Part shown: positions 1 to 5,390 of the stretch, piece by piece
Layout: every line of letters starts with the position of its first letter
Position numbering within the stretch: position 1 is the first letter of the stretch
DNA from: Lactobacillaceae bacterium UBA639
Lineage (GTDB): Bacteria; Bacillota; Bacilli; Lactobacillales; Lactobacillaceae
Assembly: GCA_002299975.1 (NCBI GenBank)
Contig: DBOT01000052.1
Span: 1 to 6,613, forward strand
Length of the DNA stretch: 6,613 nt
Reading direction: 5' to 3'
The notes under the pieces: generated by a model
Told to the model about the DNA's origin: nothing
Seen by the model: only the letters and a program-made list of their open reading frames with translations
Databases searched by the model: none
Made by a program: the position numbers and the translations under genes

Positions 1-73
1 TCACCCGCACGGGGATCGAACCCGTAACTCCGCCTTGAGAGGGCGACGTCTTAACCAATTTGACCAGCGGGCA
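1..73 (-). tRNA. tRNA-Glu, anticodon CUC
   Basis: Read on the minus strand this is a complete 73-nt cloverleaf: 7-bp acceptor stem, D arm with GTC/GAC, a 5-bp anticodon stem closing the loop CTCTCAA, a 4-nt variable loop and a T arm with ACGGG/CCCGT around TTCGATC. Loop positions 34-36 are CTC, so it decodes GAG (glutamate). The body matches the bacterial tRNA-Glu pattern. CCA is not visible because the gene's 3' end is the window edge. The acceptor stem begins with U1.G72 and G2.U71, two consecutive wobble pairs, which is unusual. A consensus promoter lies 24 bp upstream. The two bases outside position 1 cannot be seen, so the exact 3' end is inferred from stem lengths. Confidence 0.93.
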
Positions 74-96
74 ATGTCATATAACGTACAAGAAGA

Positions 97-125
97 ATTA
101 TACGTTATCCCACCAATACTGTCAA
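97..125 (-). promoter_or_regulatory. Consensus sigma-70 promoter of tRNA-Glu
   Basis: On the minus strand, TTGACA (120-125), a 17-bp spacer and TATAAT (97-102) form a perfect match to the vegetative promoter consensus. The predicted start near position 90 leaves about 17 nt before the tRNA 5' end at 73. It begins 26 bp past the stop codon of the 109-aa gene, so the tRNA can be transcribed independently of it. Confidence 0.88.
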
Positions 126-150
126 TCCTCTTTTTTATTTTCTTGCAATC

Positions 151-480
151 TTACTCATAAGATAACTCTAAGAGGTAGGCCCGTTTCGCTGGCAGGTGGG
201 AAGTCGTCACCCAGACATCATGATAGATCGGCTGATCACTGTTAGTCATGGCAAAATAGTCATCAAGTAAGTCTTCATTCTTCGCCACAAAGTCATTGGA
301 GAGCCGATTAACCATCAATGACAGGTCCGGAAAATAAAAATTTGCGTCCGCAATCCTCAATTGATCATCAATTGCGATCATGATCGTGTTGGTATAACGG
401 GCCTTCTGCATCATAATCAGCTCTGGGTGCCGCTTAATTTTCGTCAAAACATAATAAATCGAATCAGAATTACTTGCCAT
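151..480 (-). CDS. Unknown 109-aa protein between two tRNA genes
   Basis: A 109-residue soluble protein beginning MASNSDSIYY and ending LLELSYE; I do not recognise the family. It has no signal peptide or membrane segment, is moderately acidic in the second half (a DLLDDYF stretch near residues 70-76), and has alternating hydrophobic stretches (IMIAIDD, FYFPDLSLMV) that look like beta strands. The ATG at 478-480 is chosen because AAGGAG (491-496) lies 10 nt before it and a TACAAT -10 lies further upstream. An in-frame ATG at 508-510 would overlap that -10 and is not credible. It lies between tRNA-Gln and tRNA-Glu on the same strand. No T-tract terminator follows it, so its transcript probably runs into tRNA-Glu. 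Function unknown. Confidence 0.72.
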   Translation of the reverse strand: MASNSDSIYYVLTKIKRHPELIMMQKARYTNTIMIAIDDQLRIADANFYFPDLSLMVNRLSNDFVAKNEDLLDDYFAMTNSDQPIYHDVWVTTSHLPAKRAYLLELSYE

Positions 481-508
481 TTCTCTTTTTCTCCTTGTTT
501 CAATCACC

Positions 509-537
509 ATTGTAACAAAAGTGCGAACTTAAAACAA
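509..537 (-). promoter_or_regulatory. Putative promoter of the 109-aa gene
   Basis: On the minus strand TTGTTT (532-537), a 17-bp spacer and TACAAT (509-514) make a reasonable sigma-70 promoter. The -35 hexamer lies within the T-tract of the tRNA-Gln terminator, so the end of one transcription unit and the start of the next share bases. Confidence 0.6.
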
Positions 538-572
538 AAAAGCCGCAACCCAATAAAAATTGGATTGCGACT
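535..572 (-). terminator. Intrinsic terminator of tRNA-Gln
   Basis: Positions 541-572 form a 14-bp stem (12 Watson-Crick and two G.T pairs) with a 4-nt T loop on the minus strand, followed by a run of six T. It begins 8 nt beyond the tRNA-Gln 3' end. There is no T-tract on the plus strand, so it acts in one direction only. Confidence 0.88.
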
Positions 573-580
573 TATCAGTA

Positions 581-651
581 TTGGGAATACTGGGTTCGAA
601 CCAGTGATCCAGGATTCAGAGTCCTGCGCCTTACCGCTTGGCCAATTCCCA
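581..651 (-). tRNA. tRNA-Gln, anticodon CUG
   Basis: A 71-nt minus-strand cloverleaf with acceptor TGGGAAT/ATTCCCA (seven Watson-Crick pairs, U1-A72 as usual for tRNA-Gln), D stem GCC/GGC, anticodon stem CAGGA/TCCTG around loop CTCTGAA, T stem ACTGG/CCAGT around TTCGAAC, and discriminator A73. Anticodon CTG reads CAG. CCA is not encoded (the bases after A73 are TAC). It has its own promoter overlapping the end of the upstream gene and a strong terminator downstream. Confidence 0.95.
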
Positions 652-678
652 ATGACGTTGCTTCATACAACAGTCACT

Positions 679-707
679 ACTATACAGAATAATCCAGAAT
701 TAGTCAA
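679..707 (-). promoter_or_regulatory. Promoter of tRNA-Gln inside the 3' end of the upstream gene
   Basis: On the minus strand TTGACT (702-707), a 17-bp spacer and TATAGT (679-684). The -35 hexamer uses the last two sense codons and most of the stop codon of the 162-aa gene. The predicted start is near 672, about 20 nt before the tRNA. No terminator separates the 162-aa gene from the tRNA, so read-through transcripts are also expected. Confidence 0.82.
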
Positions 708-1188
708 CCCTTTTGGCTAATTCTTTTTTTAATTTCTTTTCCTGTGTCAAAATACGATCCTTAGTCACCGCTGAAATTGCCGCTGTGTCCGCCCCAGTGC
801 ACCAGTGATCGATATCGGCCCGAATCTGCTTCTGTGATTCTGCATCATAGTCATGGTGCAAGTAATTATAGTTAGCCGTACTGCTCTGGTGCTGCCAGAT
901 ATCCGCCATGATAAACTGGCTCCGGGTCCGCTGGAGATCCACCGGGGCATCTTCAGCCGCGATTGCCACAACATCGTCTACCCTAGCTGTCGCAATCGGT
1001 GGTAGCGGCTCACCACTGGGCAGGTATGGTGCAACTGGCACATTGATCAACGCCCCGCGCATTACTTCCTGCCAGTTTTTCCTGGTCGCCAACCGGTGCT
1101 CCAAGCCTGGTTCAACATCATTTGCCACCAAGTAGTCACGTTGCTCGCCCCAACTCAGCATAACGTGAACTTTGAAAACATGTGCCAT
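700..1188 (-). CDS. Unknown 162-aa protein
   Basis: A 162-residue protein beginning MAHVFKVHVML; I do not recognise the family. No signal peptide or transmembrane segment is visible. An N-terminal alpha/beta-looking half (HVFKVHVML, LINVPVAPYL, VVAIAA) contains a proline-rich stretch PSGEPLPP at residues 58-64. A polar middle is rich in His and Tyr (YNYLHHDYD, residues 107-115), and a lysine-rich helical tail ends in KKLKKELAKRVD. The ATG at 1186-1188 is preceded by GGGGAG with 8 nt spacing; the longer reading frame to 1233 has no such site and is rejected. Divergent from the metallopeptidase gene across a 160-bp region with an inverted repeat. Its last codons carry the tRNA-Gln -35. Function unknown. 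Confidence 0.75.
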   Translation of the reverse strand: MAHVFKVHVMLSWGEQRDYLVANDVEPGLEHRLATRKNWQEVMRGALINVPVAPYLPSGEPLPPIATARVDDVVAIAAEDAPVDLQRTRSQFIMADIWQHQSSTANYNYLHHDYDAESQKQIRADIDHWCTGADTAAISAVTKDRILTQEKKLKKELAKRVD

Positions 1189-1216
1189 TTTACTCACTCC
1201 CCTATCTTTACTATAT

Positions 1217-1246
1217 ATTTTACCGCACACCACCCCACCTTGTGAA
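1217..1246 (-). promoter_or_regulatory. Putative promoter of the 162-aa gene
   Basis: On the minus strand TTCACA (1241-1246), 18 bp, TAAAAT (1217-1222). The -35 lies in the left arm of the inverted repeat at 1242-1266, an arrangement that would suit repression. The match is moderate. Confidence 0.45.
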
Positions 1247-1266
1247 TTGTTTCATAATCAATTCAC
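1242..1266. repeat. 8-bp inverted repeat, possible operator
   Basis: GTGAATTG (1242-1249) and CAATTCAC (1259-1266) are perfect inverted copies separated by 9 bp. No T-tract follows, so it is not a terminator. It lies between two divergent genes and overlaps the predicted -35 of the minus-strand one, as expected of a dimeric repressor site. No regulator is assigned. Confidence 0.5.
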
Positions 1267-1299
1267 CAAATCATAATTAAATCGCCACGTAATCATCAT

Positions 1300-1328
1300 T
1301 TTTATGGACAATAATGGGACAATATAAT
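1300..1328 (+). promoter_or_regulatory. Putative promoter of the metallopeptidase gene
   Basis: A perfect TATAAT -10 lies at 1323-1328. At 17 bp spacing the -35 is only TTTTAT (1300-1305). An alternative pairs TGGACA (1305-1310) with TAAACT (1328-1333), also at 17 bp. The octamer GGACAATA occurs twice (1307-1314 and 1317-1324), 10 bp apart, just upstream of the -10 and might be a regulator site. Confidence 0.5.
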
Positions 1329-1343
1329 AAACTCTCTGTTATT

Positions 1344-1360
1344 AGGAGGTGGTCAGAATT
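1344..1360 (+). promoter_or_regulatory. Shine-Dalgarno site followed by an ATT start candidate
   Basis: AGGAGG at 1344-1349 is a full anti-SD match. The codon 8 nt downstream and in the correct frame is ATT (1358-1360). No ATG, and no GTG or TTG at workable spacing, exists in this frame before the membrane anchor. AUU is a known rare initiator (infC). Confidence 0.6.
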
Positions 1361-2101
1361 CGCAGACGCCTATTTCTACCATTAATCTACCTGCTAGTTT
1401 TCGGTGTCCTTATCTGGTCCTACCAGAATAGCCCACTGTTTCAGCAGTATACCAACGTCGCCATCCATGATGCCCAAGTACTAACCTACAACGGGCTCAA
1501 TCGCTTGACGGGTAAAAAGCCCGCTGAATCAACACAACAAGTTAATCCGAGTCACGCTAATGCAACAACAGGTTCCCGCTGGCCACACCCCACGGCAACG
1601 GTCTACGTCGACTTCAGTAACCCGGTTCTTCGCAGCGCCGCGGAATCGGCAATCAGTCAGTGGAACCGTACCGGGGCCTTTACTTTCCAGCAAATTAGCG
1701 ATAAATCCAAGGCCGATATTACCATTACGGCCATCAATGAAAACAGTGATAATGCTGCCGGGTTGACTAACTCCACGACCAATGCCATGACCGGTTACCT
1801 TACTCACGCTGACGTCCAACTCAACGCTGGTTACCTTCTTGATCCCAGCTATGGTTACTCACAGCAACGAGTGATCAATACTGCCGAGCACGAGTTGGGC
1901 CACGCCATCGGTCTTCAGCACAATAATGGTACCTCAGTCATGCAACCAGCCGGCTCCTTCTACACGATCCAGCCAGCTGACGTCAACGCCGTTAAGAAGC
2001 TGTACTCACAGTCGCCAACAACCGGTGAAAGTAGCAGCAGTAGTCAACAACAATCATCTGTCCATACTAAAAAGCTGTCCACCTCGTTATTAACGAAGTG
2101 A
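1349..2101 (+). CDS. Membrane-anchored matrixin-like zinc metallopeptidase
   Basis: Predicted secreted or surface zinc peptidase. From the GTG at 1349: basic N-terminus (RIRRR), one hydrophobic anchor at residues 9-24 with no obvious cleavage site, a linker to about residue 75, then a catalytic domain to about 220. That domain has the zinc motif HELGHAIGLQH (His181, Glu182, His185, His191) and a Met-turn at Met198, the signature of metzincins/matrixins (M10 type). The tail is Ser/Gln-rich (about 225-240). Substrate unknown. The start is a real problem: TAG at 1343-1345 blocks extension, and the only conventional start, GTG 1349, overlaps the AGGAGG at 1344-1349. ATT at 1358 is spaced 8 nt from that site and gives 247 aa, so it is the better mechanistic candidate. 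The boundary given is the maximal frame. It converges on the EamA gene. Confidence 0.88.
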   Translation: MVRIRRRLFLPLIYLLVFGVLIWSYQNSPLFQQYTNVAIHDAQVLTYNGLNRLTGKKPAESTQQVNPSHANATTGSRWPHPTATVYVDFSNPVLRSAAESAISQWNRTGAFTFQQISDKSKADITITAINENSDNAAGLTNSTTNAMTGYLTHADVQLNAGYLLDPSYGYSQQRVINTAEHELGHAIGLQHNNGTSVMQPAGSFYTIQPADVNAVKKLYSQSPTTGESSSSSQQQSSVHTKKLSTSLLTK

Positions 2102-2116
2102 ACAGCTCCTTTTTTT
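2073..2116. terminator. Bidirectional terminator between convergent genes
   Basis: An imperfect hairpin at 2073-2107 (outer arms AGCTGT/ACAGCT, inner CAC/GTG and TCGTT/AACGA, two C-A mismatches) is followed on the plus strand by seven T (2110-2116) and on the minus strand by five T. It serves the metallopeptidase and the EamA gene. The upstream arm is inside the metallopeptidase coding sequence and the downstream arm contains its stop codon. Confidence 0.75.
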
Positions 2117-3035
2117 ACCCGATCTCACTACCCTTATGGTGAACCGGGATCCGAATATTGATGGCCAGGACGGCAACGATAACCAGAATCGAGCCAAGGA
2201 TATCGGCCCCCGTCATGTGCAGGTTAAAAAGTAAGACCGACCCAATCGTCGCTGCCAATGGCTCAAAGGCATCCATCAGACTAAAGGTAGTCGCATCAAT
2301 GTATTTGAGTGAATTATTGGCTAACTGGAACGGAATCAGGGTCCCAATTATCAAGATTCCCAACCAGCAAACCCAAACGGTAAGGGTATTAGGAATATGA
2401 GGTTGACCGGGATGAATGGCCAGCAGGGCTAGTCCGGCAAAGAGAAGTCCCCAGCCGGTCACCACCATCGATGGCACCCGGTTAGTCCGGAGCATCTGTT
2501 GTGGGATCAGTGTGTTGGTCGCCACCCCAATCGCCGCCACAATTCCCCAGAAAAGGACCAGCGGCGTTACCGCCAGGTGGTTTATCCGGCCATGAGTCGC
2601 AATGATGAAGACCCCAATAAAGGCAATGATGGCACTAATGATTTCAATCCGGCGTGGCGGGATGTGACGGAAGGCTGCCAGGTAGGCGATAATGAAGAAT
2701 GGTCCCACAAACTGCAGCACCGTCGCAATCGAGGCATTTCCGTACTGAACCGCCATGAAGTAACCAAACTGGACCGGTACCAGTCCAAAGAAACCATAGG
2801 CAAAGATCACCCAGGCATCATGTAGGTTGTGAAAGATCTGTAATGGGTGATCACCCTTAAACTGACTGATGATTAATAGGATCACTCCAGCTGAGATCAT
2901 CCGGGTCTGCGTCAACCACATTGAGGTGATGCTGGCGCTCACGTTAAAGAGGGCCTTAGCAAATAAGCCCGAAATCCCCCAAAAAGTACAGGCCACAATA
3001 ATCATGACCGTCCCCAAGACTTTTTTATTTGTCAT
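2115..3035 (-). CDS. EamA/DMT-family transporter
   Basis: A 306-residue polytopic membrane protein of the drug/metabolite transporter superfamily (EamA type), normal length for the family. About ten hydrophobic helices form two repeats, roughly residues 7-150 and 155-295. Family-like features include the first-helix FWGISGLFAK, the ATVLQFVGPFFIIAYL helix pair closing repeat one, and the matching DATTFSLMDAFEPLAATIGSVLLF in repeat two. The substrate cannot be read from sequence; relatives export amino acids or other metabolites. The ATG at 3033-3035 is the first in frame and its ribosome site is weak (GTGGA or GGAAAG). It lies downstream of arcC on the same strand but is separated by a terminator and probably has its own extended -10 promoter. 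It is not arcD, which belongs to a different antiporter family. Confidence 0.92.
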   Translation of the reverse strand: MTNKKVLGTVMIIVACTFWGISGLFAKALFNVSASITSMWLTQTRMISAGVILLIISQFKGDHPLQIFHNLHDAWVIFAYGFFGLVPVQFGYFMAVQYGNASIATVLQFVGPFFIIAYLAAFRHIPPRRIEIISAIIAFIGVFIIATHGRINHLAVTPLVLFWGIVAAIGVATNTLIPQQMLRTNRVPSMVVTGWGLLFAGLALLAIHPGQPHIPNTLTVWVCWLGILIIGTLIPFQLANNSLKYIDATTFSLMDAFEPLAATIGSVLLFNLHMTGADILGSILVIVAVLAINIRIPVHHKGSEIG

Positions 3036-3073
3036 AACATTCCACTTTCCAATCTAAAATTTCCACAAGTGCC

Positions 3074-3082
3074 ATTCTAACA
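3074..3082 (-). promoter_or_regulatory. Extended -10 promoter of the EamA gene
   Basis: On the minus strand TGTTAGAAT is a TGn-extended -10 (hexamer TAGAAT 3074-3079) between the arcC terminator and the EamA start. No good -35 is seen, which is acceptable for extended -10 promoters. It would give a leader of about 30 nt. Confidence 0.45.
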
Positions 3083-3093
3083 TACTTTAAACC

Positions 3094-3132
3094 AAAAAAG
3101 ATGGCAATGAATCTATCCAATCCATTGCCATC
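3094..3132 (-). terminator. Intrinsic terminator of the arcBC operon
   Basis: A perfect 10-bp stem (3100-3109 with 3123-3132) with a 13-nt loop is followed on the minus strand by six T. It lies 11 bp past the arcC stop and separates arcBC from the EamA transporter. Confidence 0.9.
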
Positions 3133-3142
3133 CTTTATATAT

Positions 3143-4075
3143 TTAGTTATCACGGATAACCGTACCAACCTTACCAGCCAGAGCATCGTCAAGGCCGTTG
3201 AGGGAAGTGATGATTGCTTCACGCTCAGGGTGACCTTCAACGAATGAAAGGCAGGCTTCGATCTTTGGCAGCATGCTTCCAGCAGCGAACTGCTTTTCTT
3301 CCATGTACTTGTGGGCTTCGTCGATTGTCAGAGTCTTCAAAACCTTCTCATCTGGCCTACCGTAGTTTACGTAAACGTAATCTACCGCCGTCAGGATGAT
3401 CAGCTTATCAGCACTGATTTGATCAGCCAGAAGGGCACTTGAACGGTCCTTGTCGATAACGGCAGGAACACCTTGGAGGCCGTCGTCAGTCATGATGACT
3501 GGGACACCACCACCACCACCAGCGATAACCAGGTCACCGGATTCAATCAGCGTGTTGATGCTGTTGAGTTCCATGATCTTCTTCGGCAGTGGTGAAGGAA
3601 CAACTTGACGGTAACCCCGTCCAGCGTCTTCCTTAAAGGTGTAACCCTTTTCCTTCTCGATCTGCTCAGCTTGTTCCTTCGTGTAGAAGTCACCAACTGG
3701 CTTGGATGGGTTATCGAATGCTGGGTCCTGTGGATCAACAGCGATTTGCGTAACAATCGTTGCCACATTCTTGTTCATCCAACGCTTGTGCAGTTCGTTT
3801 TGCAGACTTTGTTGTAAGTGGTAACCAATGTAACCTTGGCTCATGGCACCACATTCTGGGAATGGGAAGGCAGCCGTCTTACCATTTTCAGCAGCAAAGT
3901 TCATCCCCAGGTTAATTGCACCAACTTGTGGACCGTTACCGTGACTGATAACAACTTGGTTACCAGCATCGATTAAACCGATCAGTGAGGAAGCAGTGTT
4001 CTTAACCAGCTTTAATTGCTCTTCAGGTGACTTACCAAGGGCGTTACCACCTAAGGCAACAACTACTTTAGCCAT
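3143..4075 (-). CDS. arcC: Carbamate kinase (arginine deiminase pathway)
   Basis: Transfers phosphate from carbamoyl phosphate to ADP, giving ATP, CO2 and ammonia: the energy-yielding last step of the ADI pathway, in the cytoplasm. At 310 residues it has the usual family length. Amino acid kinase fold motifs seen in order: [10 protein letters not shown] (residues 4-13), SHGNGPQVG (44-52), [13 protein letters not shown] (150-162), the GGGGG turn at 186-190, [13 protein letters not shown] (205-217) and [12 protein letters not shown] (263-274). The ATG at 4073-4075 is preceded by GGGAGG with 8 nt spacing. It starts 18 nt after the arcB stop, so it is co-transcribed with and translationally close to arcB, and is followed by a strong terminator. 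All active-site motifs look intact. Confidence 0.97.
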   Translation of the reverse strand: MAKVVVALGGNALGKSPEEQLKLVKNTASSLIGLIDAGNQVVISHGNGPQVGAINLGMNFAAENGKTAAFPFPECGAMSQGYIGYHLQQSLQNELHKRWMNKNVATIVTQIAVDPQDPAFDNPSKPVGDFYTKEQAEQIEKEKGYTFKEDAGRGYRQVVPSPLPKKIMELNSINTLIESGDLVIAGGGGGVPVIMTDDGLQGVPAVIDKDRSSALLADQISADKLIILTAVDYVYVNYGRPDEKVLKTLTIDEAHKYMEEKQFAAGSMLPKIEACLSFVEGHPEREAIITSLNGLDDALAGKVGTVIRDN

Positions 4076-4093
4076 GTAGCAGTCCTCCCTTGA

Positions 4094-5101
4094 TTAGCCT
4101 TGTTCACCTAAGGTTGCAACCATAACAGCCTTGATGGTGTGCATCCGGTTTTCAGCTTCACGGAAGACAACGGAGTGCTTGCTTTCGAAGACTTCGTCAG
4201 TAACTTCCATTTCCTTAAGGCCGAACTTCTTGTAGATTTCCTTACCTACTTCAGTGTCAAGGTTGTGGAATGCAGGCAGGCAGTGTTCGAAGAGAACGTT
4301 AGGGTTCTCAGTAGCCTTCATAACGTCCATCGTTACTTGGTAAGGCTTAAGCAGGTTGATCCGCTTTTCCCACATGTCGTCGGATTCACCCATTGATACC
4401 CAAACATCGGCGTAGATAACATCCATGCCCTTAACGCCTTCCTTAACGTCGTTAGAAACAACGATCTTGGCGCCAGTTTCCTTGGCAATTGCGTTAGCCT
4501 TGTCAAGAACTTCCTTAGTTGGGTTCAATTCCTTAGGAGTTACAACGTGGTATTCCATACCCATAACGGCAGCACCGAGCATCAGGGCGTTAGAAACGTT
4601 GTCTTGACCATCACCAACGAAGGCAAACTTGATGTCTTCGTAAGGCTTCTTCAATACTTCGTGAGCAGTTAAGAAGTCAGCCAGAACTTGAGTTGGGTGG
4701 TCTTCGTCAGTCAGACCGTTCCAAACTGGAACACCTGAGTACTTAGCAAGGGTTTCAACGTTACGTTGTGAGAAACCACGGTATTCGATACCATCGAACA
4801 TACCACCAAGAACACGAGCAGTATCCTTAACAGATTCCTTGTGACCAATGTGTGAGCCTGAAGGACCTAAGTAGGTTACGTGAGCACCTTCATCCTTAGC
4901 ACCAACTTCGAATGAGCAACGAGTACGAGTTGAGCTCTTTTCGAAGATCAAAGCGATGTTCTTACCTTCAAGGTTCTTAGCTTCAGTACCAGCGTACTTA
5001 GCCTTCTTCAGATCTTCGGCTAAGTTAAGCATGTATTCCATTTCACGCTTGTTGAAGTCTGAAAGAGTTAAGAAACTACGATTACGTAAATTAAAAGCCA
5101 T
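4094..5101 (-). CDS. arcB: Ornithine carbamoyltransferase, catabolic type
   Basis: Catalyses citrulline plus phosphate to ornithine and carbamoyl phosphate, feeding arcC. At 335 residues it matches catabolic OTCs. Motifs in order: carbamoyl-phosphate loop SSTRTR (56-61), HPTQ (135-138), [12 protein letters not shown] (161-172) starting the ornithine domain, DVWVSMGE (232-239), HCLP (273-276) with the catalytic Cys, and the C-terminal [14 protein letters not shown]. The ATG at 5099-5101 is preceded by AAGGAGG with 8 nt spacing. The frame is open for 53 more codons upstream, but that stretch crosses promoter elements and does not resemble OTC. The catabolic role is inferred from arcC coupling; by sequence alone an anabolic argF label is possible, but no arginine biosynthesis gene is nearby. 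arcA and arcD are absent from the window. Confidence 0.96.
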   Translation of the reverse strand: MAFNLRNRSFLTLSDFNKREMEYMLNLAEDLKKAKYAGTEAKNLEGKNIALIFEKSSTRTRCSFEVGAKDEGAHVTYLGPSGSHIGHKESVKDTARVLGGMFDGIEYRGFSQRNVETLAKYSGVPVWNGLTDEDHPTQVLADFLTAHEVLKKPYEDIKFAFVGDGQDNVSNALMLGAAVMGMEYHVVTPKELNPTKEVLDKANAIAKETGAKIVVSNDVKEGVKGMDVIYADVWVSMGESDDMWEKRINLLKPYQVTMDVMKATENPNVLFEHCLPAFHNLDTEVGKEIYKKFGLKEMEVTDEVFESKHSVVFREAENRMHTIKAVMVATLGEQG

Positions 5102-5216
5102 AATTAATTCCTCCTTGGTTATTACAGTTACTATCATACCGGTATACTTCAAGAAGCTTCGCATAACATCGCAAAAACGCAAAAGAAAATTTCCTTTTTT
5201 TGGCTCCTCAAGGCCC

Positions 5217-5225
5217 ATTATAACA
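5217..5225 (-). promoter_or_regulatory. Proximal arcB promoter (extended -10)
   Basis: On the minus strand TGTTATAAT is a perfect TGn-extended -10 (TATAAT at 5217-5222). No good -35 is present. Start predicted near 5210, giving a leader of about 108 nt. A cre-like TGAAAGCG (5230-5237) lies just upstream of it. Confidence 0.55.
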
Positions 5226-5229
5226 TCAA

Positions 5230-5290
5230 TGAAAGCGGACCCACGCTTTTTATAAAACAAATCCCCTTTTTAAGGGAAAAATCGCTTTCA
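5230..5290. promoter_or_regulatory. Cluster of cre-like (CcpA) half-sites
   Basis: TGAAAGCG occurs on the plus strand at 5230-5237 and, inverted, as CGCTTTCA at 5283-5290, 53 bp apart; a third AAAGCG core faces the first at 5244-5249 (seen as CGCTTT on plus). The plus-strand copy continues as TGAAAGCGGACCCA, a partial match to the cre consensus TGNAARCGNWWWCA. The inverted copy sits at the start point of the distal arcB promoter and the other just upstream of the proximal -10. Catabolite repression of ADI genes through CcpA is known in lactic acid bacteria; binding here is inferred. Confidence 0.5.
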
Positions 5291-5294
5291 ACAA

Positions 5295-5303
5295 ATTATA
5301 TCA
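5295..5303 (-). promoter_or_regulatory. Distal arcB promoter (extended -10)
   Basis: On the minus strand TGATATAAT is a TGn-extended -10 with a perfect TATAAT at 5295-5300. The -35 region would fall at about 5318-5323 and is poor (CCCTGT). It points away from and interlocks with the regulator promoter at 5304-5332. Confidence 0.5.
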
Positions 5304-5332
5304 TTGTGCAAATGCGCACAGGGGTATAGAAT
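5304..5332 (+). promoter_or_regulatory. Promoter of the divergent response regulator
   Basis: TTGTGC (5304-5309), a 17-bp spacer and TAGAAT (5327-5332). Its -35 overlaps the left arm of the TGTGC-N6-GCACA dyad. The predicted start near 5339 gives a leader of about 50 nt. Confidence 0.55.
5305..5320. promoter_or_regulatory. TGTGC-N6-GCACA dyad, Crp/Fnr-type geometry
   Basis: Perfect 5-bp inverted arms TGTGC (5305-5309) and GCACA (5316-5320) with a 6-bp centre. Crp/Fnr-family sites have this architecture (TGTGA-N6-TCACA). ArcR, a Crp/Fnr-family activator of ADI operons in several Firmicutes, would be the natural candidate. The centre is about 15 bp from the arcB distal -10 and 17 bp from the regulator -10, so a bound dimer could affect both promoters. 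Assignment is inference. Confidence 0.5.
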
Positions 5333-5390
5333 ATTGCTGAGTTTCAAAGAACTTCATCTTTCTTCATTAAATACAAGGGAGTCTTGACCC

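Noticed and set aside
148..163. Hairpin ATCTTA/TAAGAT over the stop of the 109-aa gene as a terminator
   Set aside because: Only a 6-bp AT-rich stem, followed on the minus strand by purines and A rather than a T-tract.
481..510. Longer N-terminus for the 109-aa protein
   Set aside because: The upstream ATG overlaps a -10 promoter hexamer, while the ATG at 478-480 has AAGGAG before it.
3547..3817. Overlapping open frames on both strands within arcC
   Set aside because: They are alternative-frame shadows of a gene with intact carbamate kinase motifs; no ribosome sites and arginine/serine-rich nonsense composition.
5102..5260. 53-codon in-frame extension of arcB upstream of its ATG
   Set aside because: The stretch spans the proximal promoter -10 and cre-like elements, lacks OTC similarity, and the ATG at 5099-5101 has a perfect ribosome site and gives the normal family length.
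5261..5280. CCCTT-N3-AAGGG hairpin in the arcB upstream region as a terminator or riboswitch element
   Set aside because: The 5-bp arms are too weak and no proper T-tract or conserved riboswitch core is visible; it might be part of an operator but cannot be supported.
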